A stretch of DNA of 64,000 nt from Leishmania martiniquensis (taxonomy: Eukaryota > Euglenozoa > Kinetoplastea > Trypanosomatida > Trypanosomatidae), in the NCBI RefSeq assembly GCF_017916325.1, contig NC_090171.1, forward strand, positions 2,345,501-2,409,500. The letters are read 5' to 3'. Below are positions 61,801-64,000 of the stretch, one piece after another. The notes under the pieces are model-generated. The model had not been told where the DNA came from, ran no database searches, and was given only the letters and a program-made list of their open reading frames with translations. The position numbers and the translations under genes are program-made. How positions within the stretch are numbered: the first letter of the stretch is position 1; each line of letters starts with the position of its first letter.

Positions 61801-63384
61801 CGTGGCGGGCGACGCTTGCGTGTCGAACAGTTGGCGAAACGCCTCCACCTCGCGGTTAGAGTCGATGAGGCGGGCCTGCGTAGCGGCTAGCTGCTGCTGA
61901 GTACGAGCAAGTTCTTGTGGAAGTCCCACCAGCACTTCCCACTCGAGCTGCATGGCTCTGTGGCGCTGCATCAGTTTCTGCAGCTGGCGCGTTGTTTCGA
62001 CGAGCCCCGCGTCTGTCTTTTGGTACTGCTGAGTGAGCAGGCGAAGGCGCTTGCGCAGGTCGCAGATGGTGTCATCCTTGCAGCGGTGAAAGGAATCACC
62101 GGCAGCGGGCTCGAGAGGCGAAGAGTCCGCGTCGCCACACTTCAGCAGGCGCCCTCCTGCAGGCCCGCCAGCCAACGTTCCGTCGCTGTGCTGAGCATTC
62201 CCCAGGCGAGCTTCTGAGCGGCCAGTATCAGGCATGAGTACATTCACAGAAGCAGGCAACGCAGTCGCAGCACCAGCTTGTCTCCGACACCGATTCAGTT
62301 CCCTGCGCACCGACTTGAGCTCCTGCAGCAAAGCATGCACCTTGCTACCGCGCGAGTCTCGGCGCAGCCGATCCGACTCCGCCTCCAGCTCCTCGTTCCG
62401 CCTCATCAAGAAGTAAGCGCGGCGCTGCCAGTACTCTCTCGGGCGAGGCCCCTGCGTAGTGGAGCCCGAATCCGGCGCGTGGTCACCTGTTGGCTTGCTC
62501 TCTGTGCCCACCCCACCTGCCGCGTCGTCAGCCGAGATAGCCGTGCCCGCGTTGGTAGCGTCATCGTGCTCTTCCACTGCGGTTCCAGTGACACCATGTA
62601 GAGAGCGTAGCAAGACGTGCGCGTGCCGCAGCCGCTGCTGAAGGCTCCGCATCTCGTCTTTCGTATTCACCAACTCGCGCGTCAATTCGAGCCATGCATC
62701 CTCTGTCCGAAGTTGGTCACGATGAGGCGGCTCTACTCCTGAATGTGGCCTTCCTGTTGGCGACGAAGCGCGGCGGGCCAGGCGCACGCGCGAGCGGAGC
62801 TGATGCGGCAGCGGCTTGTGCGTCGAGCATGGGTTTGCTGGAGCGACATCTTGTGTTGCTCCTCCCGCTAGCCCCTGTGAGCCATATGGCCAGTGCTCAT
62901 CCGTGGTCAGTTTTGGCGTTGACGTTCGCGGAAGCGACGGCATGCGAGTCTCCAACGAGGTAGATCCTCGCGCAGATCCCCCAACACTGCCGTCCAGGTA
63001 CCGGCGCGCACGCGCTGTGCCTCCGACACCGTTTTGAGGACGGAAGGGTGCAGCGATACCCGTGGGGGGCTGGCGCGGAGCATGCATGTCATGAGACGAT
63101 CCGACACGCGCGCTCCATCCAACGCGGCTCAACGAAACCTGAGAAGGATGGGAAGACCTCACGAAGGCGCCACTGGCGGACGAGCTTGAGCGTCGTGCAG
63201 CCACCACCTTCGACGACTTTTCCTCGTTTCCGCCGCTGAGGTAGACACGTTTGAACTCTGTCGCGCTTAGTAAGCGGCTCCCTGGATAATGCTGGATTGC
63301 CTCCTCAGATGCCGTGAGAGGAGAGCGAGCGTAGATGTCCTCGTCCGCCTCGTCTCTTGGATGCCGGAGGCGCTCCTTCGTCAT
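58840..63384 (-). CDS. Very large coiled-coil and Ser-rich protein, 1514 residues
   Basis: Start ATG is at 63384 (MTKERLRHPRDEADED); the open frame continues 11 codons upstream to a TTG. Not recognised. Residues to about 220 are basic and disordered. Coiled coils occupy about 225-265, 315-370 and, most strongly, 435-645 (LLTQQYQKTDAGLVETTRQL, ELARTQQQLAATQARLIDSN, HHEETVQMLRKQVAALEHQL). The C-terminal 850 residues are Ser/Ala/Pro-rich and acidic, ending in a Pro run (RVVVPLPPSAQAPPP). No motor, membrane or catalytic motif is present. This layout is common in kinetoplastid flagellum, basal-body and cortex proteins. Uninterrupted frame and codon use make it a real gene. Confidence 0.8.
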   Translation of the reverse strand: MTKERLRHPRDEADEDIYARSPLTASEEAIQHYPGSRLLSATEFKRVYLSGGNEEKSSKVVAARRSSSSASGAFVRSSHPSQVSLSRVGWSARVGSSHDMHAPRQPPTGIAAPFRPQNGVGGTARARRYLDGSVGGSARGSTSLETRMPSLPRTSTPKLTTDEHWPYGSQGLAGGATQDVAPANPCSTHKPLPHQLRSRVRLARRASSPTGRPHSGVEPPHRDQLRTEDAWLELTRELVNTKDEMRSLQQRLRHAHVLLRSLHGVTGTAVEEHDDATNAGTAISADDAAGGVGTESKPTGDHAPDSGSTTQGPRPREYWQRRAYFLMRRNEELEAESDRLRRDSRGSKVHALLQELKSVRRELNRCRRQAGAATALPASVNVLMPDTGRSEARLGNAQHSDGTLAGGPAGGRLLKCGDADSSPLEPAAGDSFHRCKDDTICDLRKRLRLLTQQYQKTDAGLVETTRQLQKLMQRHRAMQLEWEVLVGLPQELARTQQQLAATQARLIDSNREVEAFRQLFDTQASPATLRAVVDDRDHLVELLRQCRQSEWALRNEMKAAQQQLVRFVEKKYHEQYAEEQIMAHDRDAHHEETVQMLRKQVAALEHQLEVQREAYEAQLAEHAESREVELTQRLLESVRRPEAGTCSAVVPVPQSISAGALPRPTLRDKQPPTAANPYTEEGEASQHRLSAEQAKGNSMLQTASFSESTVLPTSAGGLVTGAAAHEHVGPSTERTAGESTLSSMSETVGSRTSNSSHASDAEEEETSTSSAPVLQSPCRTGDSAASLSSPHCNKAASDIKGCQQRADAAAAAVAATDGMGAASACSSAADDYGGGEVGGRDEETVEKACGPCSGSSASSSACSSPKPTLDAEGTTKQQRTEVSKRKSTSASTHTYVIDLPPPPLAVVSPVSILINRTSINGPVFPPNMRAVVHSPDVSSQGTASAANHTHRQRMLTGSSETKSNSDYLSGSSFSGSSLASSLNSPPADGDDDRPSTSANPIESEPHGGSVQPMKEEDEAKTTSSPISGAQALADATLRPPPPLADPHVEAPLSTFPAELPPKTEEAGTTSLSAAAPPANGQRSSVSLVRSAASSGSSSLLNRGAPIPSPTAVTPAVDSNSYPPRHSSSCLLMSVGNEDDLGGGTGTSRGGLGSRMHSNEHNTSFDFTHQYSGNASFDFVGLLAERHRLEDMQNTFASSRQSSAAVAAVGGAASASSSETLRNTNTAEHAAMGTGAAGVRKTPSPLLGYDILPPSKVALSTCDGNGGETERGAAAAVVNAQESGVVWAPDQCSSASLVEVSYQDDNDDESFSSNSSQRIAAVPRERGELALADAPPFADSVDGAGCGAPREDTLAEKASVSGETVQDDLAAIADLDAPSSSSAEMALSHASHTNLSSISKTLTQEEHTVLSFGFEDGGEAKLHAGDPESAGLTSDPSAAAPVHPQTPSPATKLPAPPSGAPIMAAAAALPFVPQPPRVSVPTSPRAAPHSASLGPVPLPPRVVVPLPPSAQAPPP

Positions 63385-64000
63385 GGGCTCGATGGCACAA
63401 GGTGTTTCGAAACGCAAAGAACATGAAGCAAGCGCTGGTTACCTGGCGCGCGTCTAGCGAAGTGGAACGGCTGCACGCCTTCTCCCCCCCACCCTCTTCT
63501 TTGCTTCGCGTATCGTTACCTGTCTCTCGCTCTCCTTCACTGCCCAAGAAGCCGGAGACAACGAGGGAAAGGACAGCCGCCAGAAGAGGCGTTGAGTGCG
63601 CTGCCAATGGAGGCCAGCAAGGGCAGGGGGAGAGGGAGAAGCAGAGAGTGCCGTCTAGTGCCACGGCGAAGTTTGTCTCGATTGAAGGGTGGGACAAAGG
63701 TAACCCCGTCTCCACGTGAGGGACAAACTCGTTGAAGATTCAGGCAAACGTATGTTGCTTGTGCCGTTTGTATCTTTGTGATGCAGAAGGGTGGGGGAGA
63801 GAGGAGGAGGAGTGATAGACGTGCGCAGAGGCTAAAGCGTCCGACGATGAAGAGGCACTCACACACGCTGTTGTGGCGCACGGCGGACGAAGGGAGACAC
63901 ACAGACACAGAGAGATCATGATGAACACGCTTTTGGAATGGCCAAAGATGAAGGCGATGAGCCATGGCGAGAGAGTGGCAGTGGGCAGCAAGGGAGGTTG
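63385..64000. other. Right-edge spacer upstream of the 1514-residue gene
   Basis: No gene recognised before the window ends. Purine-rich plus-strand runs at about 63627-63648 and 63786-63812 are candidate splice-signal tracts for the 1514-residue gene. The window edge cuts the next unit. Confidence 0.5.

Overview
The window reads as nuclear DNA of a trypanosomatid, most likely Leishmania or a close relative (Leishmaniinae). The signs are GC-rich third codon positions, intronless genes all on one strand (minus), 0.5-2.6 kb spacers full of (CA)n, (TA)n and homopurine tracts, and protein families with kinetoplastid features. It looks like part of one polycistronic directional gene cluster transcribed from high to low coordinates. 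From memory and unverified, CNOT10, centrin and Fis1 match a Trypanosoma brucei chromosome 10 neighbourhood (around Tb927.10.8660-8720), and the order eIF4G, TBC, TBC, ADCK, CNOT10, centrin matches Leishmania major chromosome 36 around 6060-6110.

In transcription order (right to left) the intact genes are: a 1514-residue coiled-coil protein; the GARP tethering subunit VPS54; a 1090-residue protein with a mitochondrial-type N-terminus; a 184-residue conserved protein; an Apd1/Aim32-type [2Fe-2S] thioredoxin-like protein; a kelch-repeat protein; a Nup50/Nup2-like FxFG nucleoporin with a Ran-binding domain; a Fis1-like tail-anchored protein carrying a long insert; two low-complexity proteins of 871 and 679 residues (the latter with an N-terminal zinc-finger-like motif); CTU1; selenoprotein K; a centrin with degenerate EF-hands; CNOT10; an ADCK2/UbiB-like kinase; two tandem TBC RabGAPs; a 146-residue protein; and an eIF4G of the EIF4G3/EIF4G4 subgroup. 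As is usual in trypanosomatids, co-transcribed neighbours need not share function. The set covers translation and tRNA modification, mRNA decay, vesicle traffic, nuclear transport, mitochondria and flagellum.

The clearest non-routine features are these. The SelK reading frame is interrupted by a UGA three codons before a UAA, exactly where SelK carries selenocysteine. A perfect 18-bp inverted repeat lies between CNOT10 and the ADCK gene. Three small loci (about 0.08-0.32, 12.6-13.2 and 35.4-35.9 kb) show coding character that changes frame, sometimes at short simple-sequence runs, so they are either decayed genes or assembly indels. No tRNA, rRNA, CRISPR array, intact mobile element or viral gene was recognised.
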